A DNA stretch of 64,000 nt from WJMT01 sp964599635. GTDB taxonomy: Bacteria > Acidobacteriota > Aminicenantia > Aminicenantales > Aminicenantaceae. Positions 17,346-26,744 of this stretch are shown here, piece by piece. The notes beneath the pieces were generated by a model. The model was not told the origin of the DNA and made no database searches. It was given only the letters and a program-made list of their open reading frames with translations. The position numbers and the translations under genes are program-made. The stretch is taken from assembly GCA_964599635.1 (NCBI GenBank), contig CAZRGM010000042.1, positions 1 through 64,000 on the forward strand. Direction: 5' to 3'. Numbering within the stretch: position 1 is the stretch's first letter; each line of letters starts with the position of its first letter.

Positions 17346-18248
17346 ATGAATCCTGCCTATAATCTAATCTTTTTAGGCAAGCTGTTCTCTCTAGGGTCTG
17401 CGCTGATCTGGGCGGTAGCTGTTATCCAGTTCAGAATCAGCGGAAAAACTGTACACCCTTTAGGCCTCAATTTGGTCAAATCTCTCTTTTCCTGTTTGCT
17501 TCTTTTCCCTACTATTTGGCTTCTGAATCATCCCCTCCTCCCCTCTCTGCCTCTGAGAAGCTACGGGCTGCTGCTTCTAAGCGGGATCATTGGCATTGCA
17601 ATTTCAGACACCCTGCTGTTTGAAAGCCTCAACAGATTGGGAGCCAGCCTTTCTGCTATTGTTGACTGCAGTTACAGCCCTTTTGTCATTATTTTGGCAG
17701 CCTTTTTTCTTTCTGAAAAAATGACTCTTTGGCAGCTGATGGGTGTGGCTTTTATCCTTCTGGCTGTCGTTATGATCTCCCATAAAAACGGCCTGAATTA
17801 CATCCCTAAAAAAGACCTCACCCTTGGAATCATACTGGGACTTTTAGCTATGTTCTCGATGGCGGTTAGTATTGTTTTGATGAAGCCCATTCTTTCGGAT
17901 TCTTCAATTCTATGGGCAACCCTGGTAAGGACTTTGGGGGGCATCGCTCTGCTTTTTCCATTGATCCATATTCATACCAACCATAAGAAAATATATAGAA
18001 GCATTCTCTCTTCTAAAAACTGGAAACCGATGCTTTCAGGCTCATTCCTAGGAGGATACGCCGCTCTGATCGTCTGGATGGCAGGCATGAAATACGCTAT
18101 GGTTTCTGAAGCTTCTGTGCTCAATCAGATGAATTCAGTTTTTATTTTTATACTTGGGGTGATCATACTCAAAGAACCAGCCACCCTGAAAAAAATCCTG
18201 GCTTTAGGGATTGCTTTCTGTGGTGTGATCCTTGTTTTACTTGGTTGA
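17346..18248 (+). CDS. EamA/DMT-superfamily transporter
   Basis: The 300-residue protein consists of about ten hydrophobic helices arranged as two EamA repeats. The second repeat starts at about residue 155 with LTLGIILGLLAMFSMAVSIVLM. It ends with the typical EP....ILALGIAFCGVILVLLG tail. Members move amino acids, nucleotides or other metabolites across the inner membrane; the substrate is not predictable. Its last 12 bases overlap the 3' end of the convergent CBM9-like gene. Confidence 0.88.
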   Translation: MNPAYNLIFLGKLFSLGSALIWAVAVIQFRISGKTVHPLGLNLVKSLFSCLLLFPTIWLLNHPLLPSLPLRSYGLLLLSGIIGIAISDTLLFESLNRLGASLSAIVDCSYSPFVIILAAFFLSEKMTLWQLMGVAFILLAVVMISHKNGLNYIPKKDLTLGIILGLLAMFSMAVSIVLMKPILSDSSILWATLVRTLGGIALLFPLIHIHTNHKKIYRSILSSKNWKPMLSGSFLGGYAALIVWMAGMKYAMVSEASVLNQMNSVFIFILGVIILKEPATLKKILALGIAFCGVILVLLG

Positions 18249-19103
18249 TTCGGGCTCAGCCAGTTTCACATCCACCCAGAAATTGTATTCCGGAGGAGTC
18301 GCTCTTCTCATAGTGCGGGCAAAACTGCTCACTTGGTCTGTCCGGCCCATGCGGGAAGTCACTCCCCTTTCTCCAGTTGGATCGCTGGTTGCTCCTTGGT
18401 CTCTAGCTTTGGCATCCATCGCCGCAGCCAATTTGGCTCTCTGCTCTTTCATTTCTTCGGTGATCCCCCCCCATTCAAAATTGACTTTAATGGTCTCTCC
18501 AGGAGTCGTCCCTATTCCTGGGGCTATATCATAGGGCCTTTCCAAGGGAATGGCAAATTCATACACAGTCCGGTCATCAAATCCCTGAGTCTCAAACGCA
18601 GCGGGTTTTACTTTGACTCCTTCTTTTAACTGAGATTTGGCGTCTTTATTGGTCACCTTTATGTCCGGAACATCATGAAACTTTTTGACTCTGATATCAT
18701 TCTTCTGATCTTCTGATATTTCTCCGTACTGTTTCTCTAATAATTCAATATACTGATCTGCCGTCAATCTCATAATCCAAAACCGAATGCCGTAACTTTT
18801 TTTCTTTTTCCCTTTCGTGTTTAACCATACCATCATCCCCGATTCTTTTATCGAAGTTAAATATTCAGGGTTTCTGAAGACAAAAAGAGCCAGTAAATAA
18901 TTCCCGTTATTTTTGAAGGCATAATCCACATCGAATTTTTTATAAGTCTGCATCATTTCTGGGGCCCAATCCTCATCAGACCCATCCATGACAATCTTTT
19001 CTTTAATCCATCTGCTTTGATACAGATCTTCTTTGGCAAAACTGGCTCCAACAAGAGAGGTTATCATAAGAAACAAGCAGAACATTTTAAAATATTTTTC
19101 CAT
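18237..19103 (-). CDS. Secreted protein with CBM9/DOMON-like fold
   Basis: The 288-residue protein has an N-terminal signal peptide (MFCLFLMITSLVGASFA). The following IVMDGSDEDWAP, DVDYAFKNNGNYLLALFVFRNP and MMVWLNTKG segments match the pattern of carbohydrate-binding-module-9-like sugar or heme binding domains. The C-terminal third is alpha/charged (TEEMKEQRAKLAAAMDAK) and probably low in structure. The ligand and role are unknown. It is convergent with the EamA gene and has a GGAGG ribosome binding site just upstream of the ATG. Confidence 0.7.
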   Translation of the reverse strand: MEKYFKMFCLFLMITSLVGASFAKEDLYQSRWIKEKIVMDGSDEDWAPEMMQTYKKFDVDYAFKNNGNYLLALFVFRNPEYLTSIKESGMMVWLNTKGKKKKSYGIRFWIMRLTADQYIELLEKQYGEISEDQKNDIRVKKFHDVPDIKVTNKDAKSQLKEGVKVKPAAFETQGFDDRTVYEFAIPLERPYDIAPGIGTTPGETIKVNFEWGGITEEMKEQRAKLAAAMDAKARDQGATSDPTGERGVTSRMGRTDQVSSFARTMRRATPPEYNFWVDVKLAEPESTK

Positions 19104-19141
19104 TTCGCCTCCTTAACTCTTTTTATTACTTTTTCTTCTAA

Positions 19142-19396
19142 CCTGACCTATTCATAAAAAAAATGGCGATGTTTTCATGATTCATTTCGTTTTAGCGATA
19201 GACAAAATTTTTCCAAGAACCACTATCTGAACCATTTTCATGTTCTTGTTTTCAATTTTAATCGCCATCTTTTTGCCTTTCAGGCGAGCCGATCTTGCTG
19301 CATCTGCTTTGTACCAGGGCATTCGCAGCGAAAGACCACGACTTCATGCCCTGTGACTCGCATCTGCAGCAACCTCAACTCGTGAATAAATCAAAC
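19142..19396 (-). repeat. Dispersed repeat family A, copy 3
   Basis: This copy is inverted relative to copies 1 and 2. On the plus strand it starts CCTGACCTATTCATAAA and ends CTCGTGAATAAATCAAAC, the far end being eroded. On the minus strand the micro-ORF is 19182-19322 (46 codons), starting MPWYKADAARSARLKGKKMA and ending with its own stop, the same length as in copy 1. Confidence 0.75.
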
Positions 19397-19494
19397 TAAA
19401 TTATATTTTAAATGAAAAGCCAAAAACTTTCAAAATCATTTATTGCCCAAATGATTTTTATATGTATAATCTTATTACTCTGGAAGATTTATAG

Positions 19495-20325
19495 ATGAAG
19501 AAAATTCTCTTGTGGCTTCTTGCTCTCATCATCACGATATTTTTACTGGCCTACCAAAGAATCACAGGCCCGACCTATCCCATCCAAGAAAAAATTCAGA
19601 TTGGAGATACTGAAATAAGCGGCAGGCTTGAAAGAAGTCATGTGAATACAGAAGACTATCAAATCAAAATCAATGTTCCTAATAAAAATATTCAGGGCAC
19701 TATCTTATTTCGAATCTTCCGGTCTCAAAATGAATGGACAAAAAAAGAGATGAAGAGAGAGGGAAATTATCTTGTTGGTTCTCTTCCAAAACAGCTCGCT
19801 GCCGGTAAACTTGAGTATAAAGTCCTTTTCAAGGATCCTCACAATAAGGTCTCTTTATCCGGTGAAAGACCTGTGGTTATCCGGTTTAAAGGCCCGGTCC
19901 CATCCTTCATAGTGCTCACTCATATTTTATTCATATTCGCTGCTTTTCTTTTCTCTATTCGCTCCGGCCTGGAAGCCTTGATTCCAGGCTCTAACCCGAG
20001 AAAAATAGCCATCTGGGCTGTGGTTTTTCTTTTTGTTGGGGGCATGATCTTGGGCCCCATCATGCAAAAATTCACTTTTGACTCCTTCTGGACAGGCTTT
20101 CCTTTCGGTAAAGACCTCACGGACACCAAAACTCTGATAGCACTTGCATTCTGGATTGCCGCTCTTGCGGCATGCAGAAAAAAAAGTCCAAAAATATCCC
20201 GTCGATGGATCTTAGCTGCTTCCTGTGTGATGCTGATTATTTTTTTAATCCCTCACAGCCTGTTAGGGTCTGAATTTGATTATTCCCAGCTAAAAAACAT
20301 TGAGCAAATAGAAAATGTACAATAA
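19495..20325 (+). CDS. Conserved-looking membrane protein of unknown function
   Basis: The 276-residue protein has an N-terminal hydrophobic segment (ILLWLLALIITIFLLAY). An extracytoplasmic beta-rich region at about residues 25-135 contains GRLERSHVNTEDYQIKI and KLEYKVLFKDP. Four further membrane segments follow to about residue 255, ending in a short polar tail. The layout suggests a periplasmic sensor or binding domain fused to a membrane module. I do not recognise a family. A repeat family B element follows immediately after the stop. Confidence 0.72.
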   Translation: MKKILLWLLALIITIFLLAYQRITGPTYPIQEKIQIGDTEISGRLERSHVNTEDYQIKINVPNKNIQGTILFRIFRSQNEWTKKEMKREGNYLVGSLPKQLAAGKLEYKVLFKDPHNKVSLSGERPVVIRFKGPVPSFIVLTHILFIFAAFLFSIRSGLEALIPGSNPRKIAIWAVVFLFVGGMILGPIMQKFTFDSFWTGFPFGKDLTDTKTLIALAFWIAALAACRKKSPKISRRWILAASCVMLIIFLIPHSLLGSEFDYSQLKNIEQIENVQ

Positions 20326-20327
20326 AC

Positions 20328-20516
20328 TGAAATTCAGATATGGCTTATGCTCAGTTCAGATCTCTAACGCCGTTTTTCTTCGTTTTTCTCAGCTGCTGCG
20401 CAACTCCCCCCGTCCGTGGGTCAAACATGCTCGCAGCTCGGCTCTGCCGAGTTTCCTCAAAAAAATTCATCAAAAGGCTAAATCTTCAAAGTCACTTCAT
20501 CCACGCCTGAATTTCA
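20328..20516 (+). repeat. Dispersed repeat family B, complete copy with terminal inverted repeats
   Basis: The 189-bp element is bounded by perfect 10-bp inverted termini, TGAAATTCAG at 20328-20337 and CTGAATTTCA at 20507-20516. Its left 80 bp match the copy at 1-80 in the opposite orientation. It carries no believable gene; the short open frame across it is a shadow. Confidence 0.6.
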
Positions 20517-20572
20517 ATTTTATAAATTTCATGTAAATTAATTGTAAAGATTAAGGAAAAAGGAGGTATGAA

Positions 20573-23458
20573 ATGAAAAAAGTATCCCAAGCTTTAAAAC
20601 TTTTACTATGTGCTGCCTTATCTTTATCACTGTTGAGTGTGGCTTATACTCAAGAAAAAGAGCTGAAACCCCTAGAAGATGTCACGGATATCACGGCATG
20701 GAAAAGCATCCGGAACGCCACTCTCTCCCCTGACGGCACCTGGTTTGCTTATTATCTCGCTCCCCAGGAAGGAAATGGAAAACTCATGGTGAAGCACACC
20801 AAACAGGACAAAGAATACATCTTTGACATCGGCGAACCCCCTCGGTATTCTTTTTCAACCACTATCCGTTTCTCAGAAGATTCCCAATGGATTGCCTATA
20901 CGGTGTATCCAACCAGAGAAGAGGCAAGAAAACTTCAAAAGCAGAAAAAAAAGACTTATAACTCAGCCGCCTTGTTGAACCTTGAATCCGGAGAAAAAAA
21001 AGAACTCGAAAAGATCCAAAGTTTTTCTTTCTCAGGGGAAAATCCTCACTGGATCGCCTTCCACAAAGTCCCCATTGAAGAACAGTCCAAAAATAAAGAC
21101 AAATGGAAAGGGACCGATCTGATCCTTCAGAACCTCCAAACCTCCGGTCAACTGAATCTGGGAAATGTGGCTGAATTCGCCTTTGATAAAAAAGGAAGAT
21201 GGCTTGCCTACCTCATCGATGCTAAGGGGAAAACAGGGAATGGAGTCCAAATACGAAACATGAAGACTGGGGTAATTCTTCCTCTAGACAGTGATGAGGC
21301 TGAATATGAAAAACTCACATGGACCGAAAAGGGAGATGGATTGGCTGTGCTCAAAGGAAAAGAAGATAAACAATATGAAGATAAAATTTACAGTGTGGCG
21401 GGTTTCCTAGGATTTGATTCTGAATCACCTGAAAAATACAGCTATGATCCTCATGAAGACCCCAGCTTTCCTGAAGGAATGACCCTAAGCCCGAACCGGA
21501 ACCCTTTGTGGACTGAGAACCTTTCTCTCATTCTTTTGGGGATTCATGAGGTCAAGAAAAAAGAACAAGAAGAAAAACCGGAAGACTCTGAGGAGAAAAA
21601 AGAAGAACCTGAAGAAAAACCGGCTCCTGAAAAGAAGCCAGAAAAAGAAATCGATAAACAGGACCTTCCTGATCTTGTCATCTGGCACTGGCTGGACAAA
21701 AGACTCCAATCCATGCAGCAGGCTCAAGAGGGAAGAGATAAAAATTTCAGCTACCTGTCTGTTTATGACATAAGCTCAAAAAACTTCATCCGCCTGGCTG
21801 ATGAAAAAGTCAGAAACGTCTCCCCAGCTCCCAAGCACAAATGGGGCATAGGGTTTGACCGAAAAAAATACGAGCTGGATGCCAATTTGTATGGACGAAG
21901 ATATCAAGACATCTATGTCATCAATATAAAAACTGGAGAAAGAAAACTGGCTCTAGAAAAATGCCGGAGGTCTTTCTCTCCTTCTCCGGATGGAACCCAC
22001 TTTCTTTATTACCAAAACGGAGATTTTTACACCTATGAAATGGCCACTGGCCAAAAACATAACATCACCCAAGATGTTCCCACCTCGTTCATTGATACAG
22101 AAGACGATCACAATGTGAAGGATCCTCCTCTTTATCCCATTGGTTGGGAAAAAGAGGGGAAATCTGTGCTGCTCTATGACAATTGGGATGTCTGGAACAT
22201 TCCCGTACACGGAGGAGAGGGAGTCAATCTCACACAAATAGGGAAAACAAAACAAATCCGCTTCCTCAGACGCTTCCGCCTGGATCTGGAGGAAAAAGGC
22301 ATTGACCTTGAAAAACCTCTTTATTTCTCTGCTTACGGAGAATGGAACAAAAAAGGAGGCATCGCATTGGTCAAAAAACAAAGCCCTGGAGTAGAGCTGC
22401 TTTTATGGGACAATGCTTCTTTTTCTATTCAAAAAGCTAAAAATGATGATGTTTACCTCTACACCAAACAGACTTATAAAGATTACCCAGATTATTATGT
22501 CACAGACCCTACCCTGCAAAACGGACAACAATTAACCCATGCCAATCCCCAGCAGGATGAATTCCTCTGGTCCTCAGGTTCCATGCTGGTCGATTATGAG
22601 AGCCCAAACGGAGATCGACTGCAGGCCGCTCTTTTTCTTCCTGCCAATTATGAAAAAGACCAATCCTATCCCACTATTGTTTATATTTATGAGAAGCTCT
22701 CTCAAAATCTAAACCGCTACTTCACTCCTTCCGCAAGCGGCTTTAATAAATCAGTTTACACCAGCCGAGGCTATGCTGTCTTGATGCCTGACATCGTGTA
22801 TGAAATCAATGACCCTGGAATCTCGGCGGTCAACTGTGTGATCCCCGCCATCCAGGCTGCGGTTGAAACCGGGGTGGTGGATAAAGAAAGAATCGGGATC
22901 CACGGTCATTCCTGGGGAGGGTATCAAACCGCTTTTCTGATCACCCAGGTCGATCTCTTTAAGGCCGCTGTCGCAGGAGCCCCGCTCACCAACATGATCA
23001 GTATGTACAGCTCCATTTACTGGAACTCAGGTTCAGCCAACCAGCCTATTTTTGAATCAAGCCAGGGTCGATTTAAAGGGAATTATCTGGAAAACCTGGA
23101 TGCCTATGCCCGAAATTCTCCAGTTTATCATGCTAAAAACGTCAATACTCCTCTGATTATCCTTCACAATGACAAAGATGGAGCTGTAGACTGGAATCAG
23201 GGAATCGAATATTTCAACACTCTGCGCCAGTTGAAAAAGCCTGTGGTTATGCTTCAGTATAAAGGAGAAAACCATGGATTGAGAAAACCACCCAATCAAA
23301 AAGATTACTTCATCCGGATGCGCGAATTCTTTGACCACCATCTTCTAGGAAAACCAGCCCCCACTTGGCTTGAACAGGGGATCTCTCACCTTGAGTTAGA
23401 AGAACATATTAAAGAGCGGACTGAAAAGATCCTTGAGAAAATAAAACAAAAAGGATAG
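20573..23458 (+). CDS. S9-family prolyl oligopeptidase-like serine peptidase
   Basis: The 961-residue exported peptidase has a clear signal peptide (LLLCAALSLSLLSVAYT). The N-terminal two thirds form a beta-propeller with repeated LSPDGTWFAYYL and PSPDGTHFLYY type motifs. A highly charged Glu/Lys/Pro linker lies at about residues 325-370. The C-terminal alpha/beta hydrolase domain has the nucleophile GHSWGG near Ser780, Asp near 867 in NDKDGAVDW and His near 900 in ENHG. The family cleaves short peptides, commonly after Pro or Ala, in the periplasm. A strong AAGGAGGT ribosome binding site precedes the ATG. The Vps10-like gene follows about 150 bases downstream, suggesting joint peptide or protein use. 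Confidence 0.92.
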   Translation: MKKVSQALKLLLCAALSLSLLSVAYTQEKELKPLEDVTDITAWKSIRNATLSPDGTWFAYYLAPQEGNGKLMVKHTKQDKEYIFDIGEPPRYSFSTTIRFSEDSQWIAYTVYPTREEARKLQKQKKKTYNSAALLNLESGEKKELEKIQSFSFSGENPHWIAFHKVPIEEQSKNKDKWKGTDLILQNLQTSGQLNLGNVAEFAFDKKGRWLAYLIDAKGKTGNGVQIRNMKTGVILPLDSDEAEYEKLTWTEKGDGLAVLKGKEDKQYEDKIYSVAGFLGFDSESPEKYSYDPHEDPSFPEGMTLSPNRNPLWTENLSLILLGIHEVKKKEQEEKPEDSEEKKEEPEEKPAPEKKPEKEIDKQDLPDLVIWHWLDKRLQSMQQAQEGRDKNFSYLSVYDISSKNFIRLADEKVRNVSPAPKHKWGIGFDRKKYELDANLYGRRYQDIYVINIKTGERKLALEKCRRSFSPSPDGTHFLYYQNGDFYTYEMATGQKHNITQDVPTSFIDTEDDHNVKDPPLYPIGWEKEGKSVLLYDNWDVWNIPVHGGEGVNLTQIGKTKQIRFLRRFRLDLEEKGIDLEKPLYFSAYGEWNKKGGIALVKKQSPGVELLLWDNASFSIQKAKNDDVYLYTKQTYKDYPDYYVTDPTLQNGQQLTHANPQQDEFLWSSGSMLVDYESPNGDRLQAALFLPANYEKDQSYPTIVYIYEKLSQNLNRYFTPSASGFNKSVYTSRGYAVLMPDIVYEINDPGISAVNCVIPAIQAAVETGVVDKERIGIHGHSWGGYQTAFLITQVDLFKAAVAGAPLTNMISMYSSIYWNSGSANQPIFESSQGRFKGNYLENLDAYARNSPVYHAKNVNTPLIILHNDKDGAVDWNQGIEYFNTLRQLKKPVVMLQYKGENHGLRKPPNQKDYFIRMREFFDHHLLGKPAPTWLEQGISHLELEEHIKERTEKILEKIKQKG

Positions 23459-23464
23459 CTGACC

Positions 23465-23481
23465 TGAATTATTCATAATAA
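23465..23481 (+). repeat. Solitary end of repeat family A
   Basis: CCTGAATTATTCATAAT matches the family A terminus. No partner end is seen; a hairpin-forming region follows directly. Confidence 0.4.
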
Positions 23482-23560
23482 AAAGGCTGGCTGTCGAGGC
23501 GCCAAGGTTTAGAAAAGGAAGCGGGGCTAAGGAGGATTCCTCTCCAGCCAGCACTTTTAT
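23482..23560 (+). ncRNA. Hairpin-forming intergenic element (possible terminator or small structured RNA)
   Basis: An outer stem forms from AAAAG and CTGGCTG paired with CAGCCAG and CTTTT, closing an interior of about 50 bases. Two smaller hairpins are possible inside, GAGG/CCTC and TTTAG/CTAAG. The 3' side is followed by TTTTATTATATT. It could be a transcription terminator for the S9 gene, a leader element for the Vps10-like gene, or an uncharacterised RNA. No known riboswitch consensus was recognised. Confidence 0.35.
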
Positions 23561-23621
23561 TATATTATATTTATTATAAAAAAGTAAAAAGATAAAAATC
23601 AACAAATAAATGAGGCTAAAC

Positions 23622-26600
23622 ATGAAAAAAATCATTCCATTCTTATTCACGGCTATTTTTTCCTTTCTTTTTTTGATGGGTCATTCTTCCGCTTCTGACC
23701 ATTCGCTCTTTTTTAAAGATTTAGAGTACCGGTGTGTGGGGCCCTCAAGAGGAGGCCGTGTCACCGCGGTCACCGGAGTGCCCTCAAAACCCTCCACCTT
23801 TTATATGGGGAGTACCGGGGGCGGCGTGTGGAAGACCACAGATTACGGTCAGAGCTGGATCAACATCACAGATGGATTTCTGGAAACCGGCTCTATCGGG
23901 GCCATCAGAGCGGCTCCCTCAGATCCTAACGTCATTTATGTGGGGACCGGCTCAGACGGGATCCGGAGCAATGTCATCACAGGCCGGGGTGTGTACAAGT
24001 CCACAGATGAAGGAAAAACCTGGGAATTTACAGGACTCCGGCAGGCCGGGCAGATTGGAGCTTTAGAAATTCATCCCAATAATCCGGATATTGTTTTTGC
24101 AGCCGCTCTGGGTCATGCTTTTGGACCCAATCCGGTTCGAGGTGTTTTCCGCACCAAAGACGGGGGGAAAACCTGGGAAAAGGTCCTTTTTATCTCTGAG
24201 AAAACAGGGGCCATTGATTTGGAATTAGCCCCGGATAATCCAGCCGAAGTCTATGCCTGCTTGTGGCGGGGCGAGCGGAAACCATGGACCATCATCAGTG
24301 GAGACAAAGAAGGAGGGATTTACAAGTCCTCTGACGGCGGCGATACCTGGATAAAGCTCACCAACGGACTTCCCCAAAGAATTGTGGGGAAAAGCGATCT
24401 GGCTGTCACTCCCTCAAATCCTGATCTGGTTTATGTTCTTATCGAAGCTCCTCCTGGAAAGGGAGGAGTCTACCGTTCAAATGACCGGGGAGAAACCTTT
24501 CAACTCGTATCCACCAAAAAAGAGCTTTTAGATCGTCCTTTTTATTACACCAATATTGATGCGGATCCAAATGAGGAGGAAACTCTGTATGTCAATTCCA
24601 CAGGTTTTTATAAATCAACAGATGGAGGGAAAACATGGACCCGTCACTCCACACCTCATGGAGACAATCATGATATGTGGATCAATCCCCATAACTCAGA
24701 GCTTTTCATCCAGTCAAACGACGGAGGGGCCAACATCACCCGGGACGGTGGAAAAACCTGGTCCACCCAGCACAACCAGCCCACTTCGGAACTCTACCAG
24801 GTTCATGTGGACGATCAATTTCCCTACTGGCTTTATGCCGGACAGCAGGACAACTCCACCATTGCGGTTCCCAGCCTCCCTCCTTATACATCCCCTACAG
24901 GAGCCTCCGGCTTCTGGCTATCTGTGGGAGGGTGTGAGACCGGGCCGGCTGTTCCCAAACCCGGAAATTCGGATATTGTCTATGCCAACTGCAAAGGACG
25001 GTTCGGAAGATACAATAAAAATACCGGACAGGAGAAGCCGTACTATGTGGGCGCTCAGAACATGTACGGACACAATCCCAAAGACTTGAAATACCGTTTT
25101 CAGAGAGTCTCCCCTATTCATGTATCTCCTCATGACCCTAATGTAGTCTATTTTGCCTCCCAGTACCTGCACCGGACCACAGATGAAGGCGTGACCTGGG
25201 AAACCATCTCTCCGGACCTCACCGCATTTGACCCATCCAAACAGGTTATCTCCGGCACTCCCATAACCCGGGACATCACCGGAGAGGAGTTCTACAGCAC
25301 AATCTATGCGGTTCAGGAATCTCCTCTGGAAAAAGGAGTCATCTGGGTGGGAGCCAATGACGGCCCTATTCATATAACCAGAGATAATGGGAAGACCTGG
25401 AGCGAAGTGACTCCCGCCGGTCTCCCCTCTGGAGGTAGGGTCCAGACCATTGATGCCTCCCCTCACAGATCCGGGAAAGCTTATGTGGCGGTCTACCGAT
25501 ATCTTCTGGATGATTGGGAGCCCTATATTTATAAAACCGAAGATTATGGAAAATCCTGGGCTCGCTTGACGACTGGGGAAAACGGGATTCCTCTGGATTA
25601 TCCCACCCGAGTTATCAGGGAAGATCCTAACAGAGAAGGACTTCTTTATGTGGGAACTGAGTTCGGCCTCTTCATCTCCTTTGACGATGGTCAAAACTGG
25701 CAGTCTTTTCAGCTCAATCTTCCGGCCACTCCAGTAACTGATATCAAAATTTATCACCAAGACCTGGTGCTCTCTACTATGGGGCGGTCTTTCTGGATCC
25801 TGGATAATCTGACCCCCCTTCACCAACTGGATGAATCCCCAAAACAGGAACATCCTCTTCTTTTTAAACCTAGAGATGCCTATCGGATGCACTACTGGTC
25901 ATGGAGACGCCCCTCCGCAGATCCTGAATACAAACCAGTGGGAGTGTTCATTGACTACTTTCTTCCCGAAGAAGCCACCGAGGGTATCAAGCTGGAAATC
26001 CTCAATGAACAAGGAAATGTCATTCGCACTTTTCTAGACAAAAAAAACAAACCTGAACAAAAATCTTTAGAGTCTGAATCCTGGGATGTATCAAAGCTTT
26101 ACTTGGAGCTCAAAGGCGAACCCAGGCTTTCCACAGAACAGGGAGCCAACCGATTTCTCTGGGATCTAAGACATGTCAACGCCTGGCAGCCTTCTCCACA
26201 AGGGAGAGAAAGAAGGGGATTTGGGGGAGGTCCTATGGTGGCTGTGGGAACCTATCAAGCCAAACTCTCTATCGGAGAGTGGAGTCAGTCCCAAGATTTT
26301 GAAGTGAAGCTCGACCCCAGAGTGATTAAAGATGGAGTAACTCCTGATTCAATTCATGAACTGGAAAAACTGAGCCTAGAAATCAGAGACACTTTGAGTT
26401 TGGCCCGTCTGGCTTCTTATAGAGTGGAAAAAGCTCTCCATGTTCTCAGTGACAAAATCAAAGAAGCCGGTCCTCAAAAAGAAAAGGCCCAAGAGCTTAA
26501 AGAAAAGCTCCTTGAAATCAAGAAAAAACTGGTGACCCGGGATGACATCCGCTATCCCCAGCCTAGGCTCATCGATCAGATCGAATATTTGGACTCTATG

Positions 26601-26744
26601 CTCAGCCGGGCTGACCAAAAACCGGGAAAAGACGCCTATGAACGCCATCAAGAGCTCCAGTCCCAACTGAACCAGTTCCTATCACAACTCAAGACGTTTT
26701 TGACGGAAGCGGAAAAACTAGAAAGAGGAATTATTCCGCATTAA
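23622..26744 (+). CDS. Sortilin/Vps10-like beta-propeller protein with BNR/Asp-box repeats
   Basis: The protein is about 1040 residues with a signal peptide (IIPFLFTAIFSFLFLMGHSSAS). I prefer the ATG at 23622 over 23610 because GAGG sits 6 bases upstream of it. At least eleven Asp-box motifs of the form GxYxSxDxGxTW are visible, for example GGVWKTTDYGQSW, RGVYKSTDEGKTW, GGIYKSSDGGDTW and IHITRDNGKTW, giving one or two large propellers over residues 30-700. The remainder holds a beta-sandwich-like region and a C-terminal helical segment (EKAQELKEKLLEIKKKL). This family is a frequent, poorly characterised exported protein in Bacteroidetes and Acidobacteria relatives. Its last 4 bases overlap the convergent AbiEii remnant. 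The gene is visibly richer in GC than its surroundings. Confidence 0.85.
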   Translation: MKKIIPFLFTAIFSFLFLMGHSSASDHSLFFKDLEYRCVGPSRGGRVTAVTGVPSKPSTFYMGSTGGGVWKTTDYGQSWINITDGFLETGSIGAIRAAPSDPNVIYVGTGSDGIRSNVITGRGVYKSTDEGKTWEFTGLRQAGQIGALEIHPNNPDIVFAAALGHAFGPNPVRGVFRTKDGGKTWEKVLFISEKTGAIDLELAPDNPAEVYACLWRGERKPWTIISGDKEGGIYKSSDGGDTWIKLTNGLPQRIVGKSDLAVTPSNPDLVYVLIEAPPGKGGVYRSNDRGETFQLVSTKKELLDRPFYYTNIDADPNEEETLYVNSTGFYKSTDGGKTWTRHSTPHGDNHDMWINPHNSELFIQSNDGGANITRDGGKTWSTQHNQPTSELYQVHVDDQFPYWLYAGQQDNSTIAVPSLPPYTSPTGASGFWLSVGGCETGPAVPKPGNSDIVYANCKGRFGRYNKNTGQEKPYYVGAQNMYGHNPKDLKYRFQRVSPIHVSPHDPNVVYFASQYLHRTTDEGVTWETISPDLTAFDPSKQVISGTPITRDITGEEFYSTIYAVQESPLEKGVIWVGANDGPIHITRDNGKTWSEVTPAGLPSGGRVQTIDASPHRSGKAYVAVYRYLLDDWEPYIYKTEDYGKSWARLTTGENGIPLDYPTRVIREDPNREGLLYVGTEFGLFISFDDGQNWQSFQLNLPATPVTDIKIYHQDLVLSTMGRSFWILDNLTPLHQLDESPKQEHPLLFKPRDAYRMHYWSWRRPSADPEYKPVGVFIDYFLPEEATEGIKLEILNEQGNVIRTFLDKKNKPEQKSLESESWDVSKLYLELKGEPRLSTEQGANRFLWDLRHVNAWQPSPQGRERRGFGGGPMVAVGTYQAKLSIGEWSQSQDFEVKLDPRVIKDGVTPDSIHELEKLSLEIRDTLSLARLASYRVEKALHVLSDKIKEAGPQKEKAQELKEKLLEIKKKLVTRDDIRYPQPRLIDQIEYLDSMLSRADQKPGKDAYERHQELQSQLNQFLSQLKTFLTEAEKLERGIIPH

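Noticed and set aside
20315..20536. 73-codon frame after the membrane protein gene
   Set aside because: It lies entirely over repeat family B and overlaps the previous stop region; no family-like sequence.
23482..23560. Resemblance of the hairpin element to SRP RNA (AGG...GGAAGC)
   Set aside because: The conserved GGAA tetraloop and symmetric loop of the SRP domain are not formed; the likeness is limited to a few bases.
24556..25892. Long frames on both strands inside the Vps10-like gene
   Set aside because: They are shadows in a GC-richer coding region; only the plus-strand main frame shows Asp-box repeats and a signal peptide.
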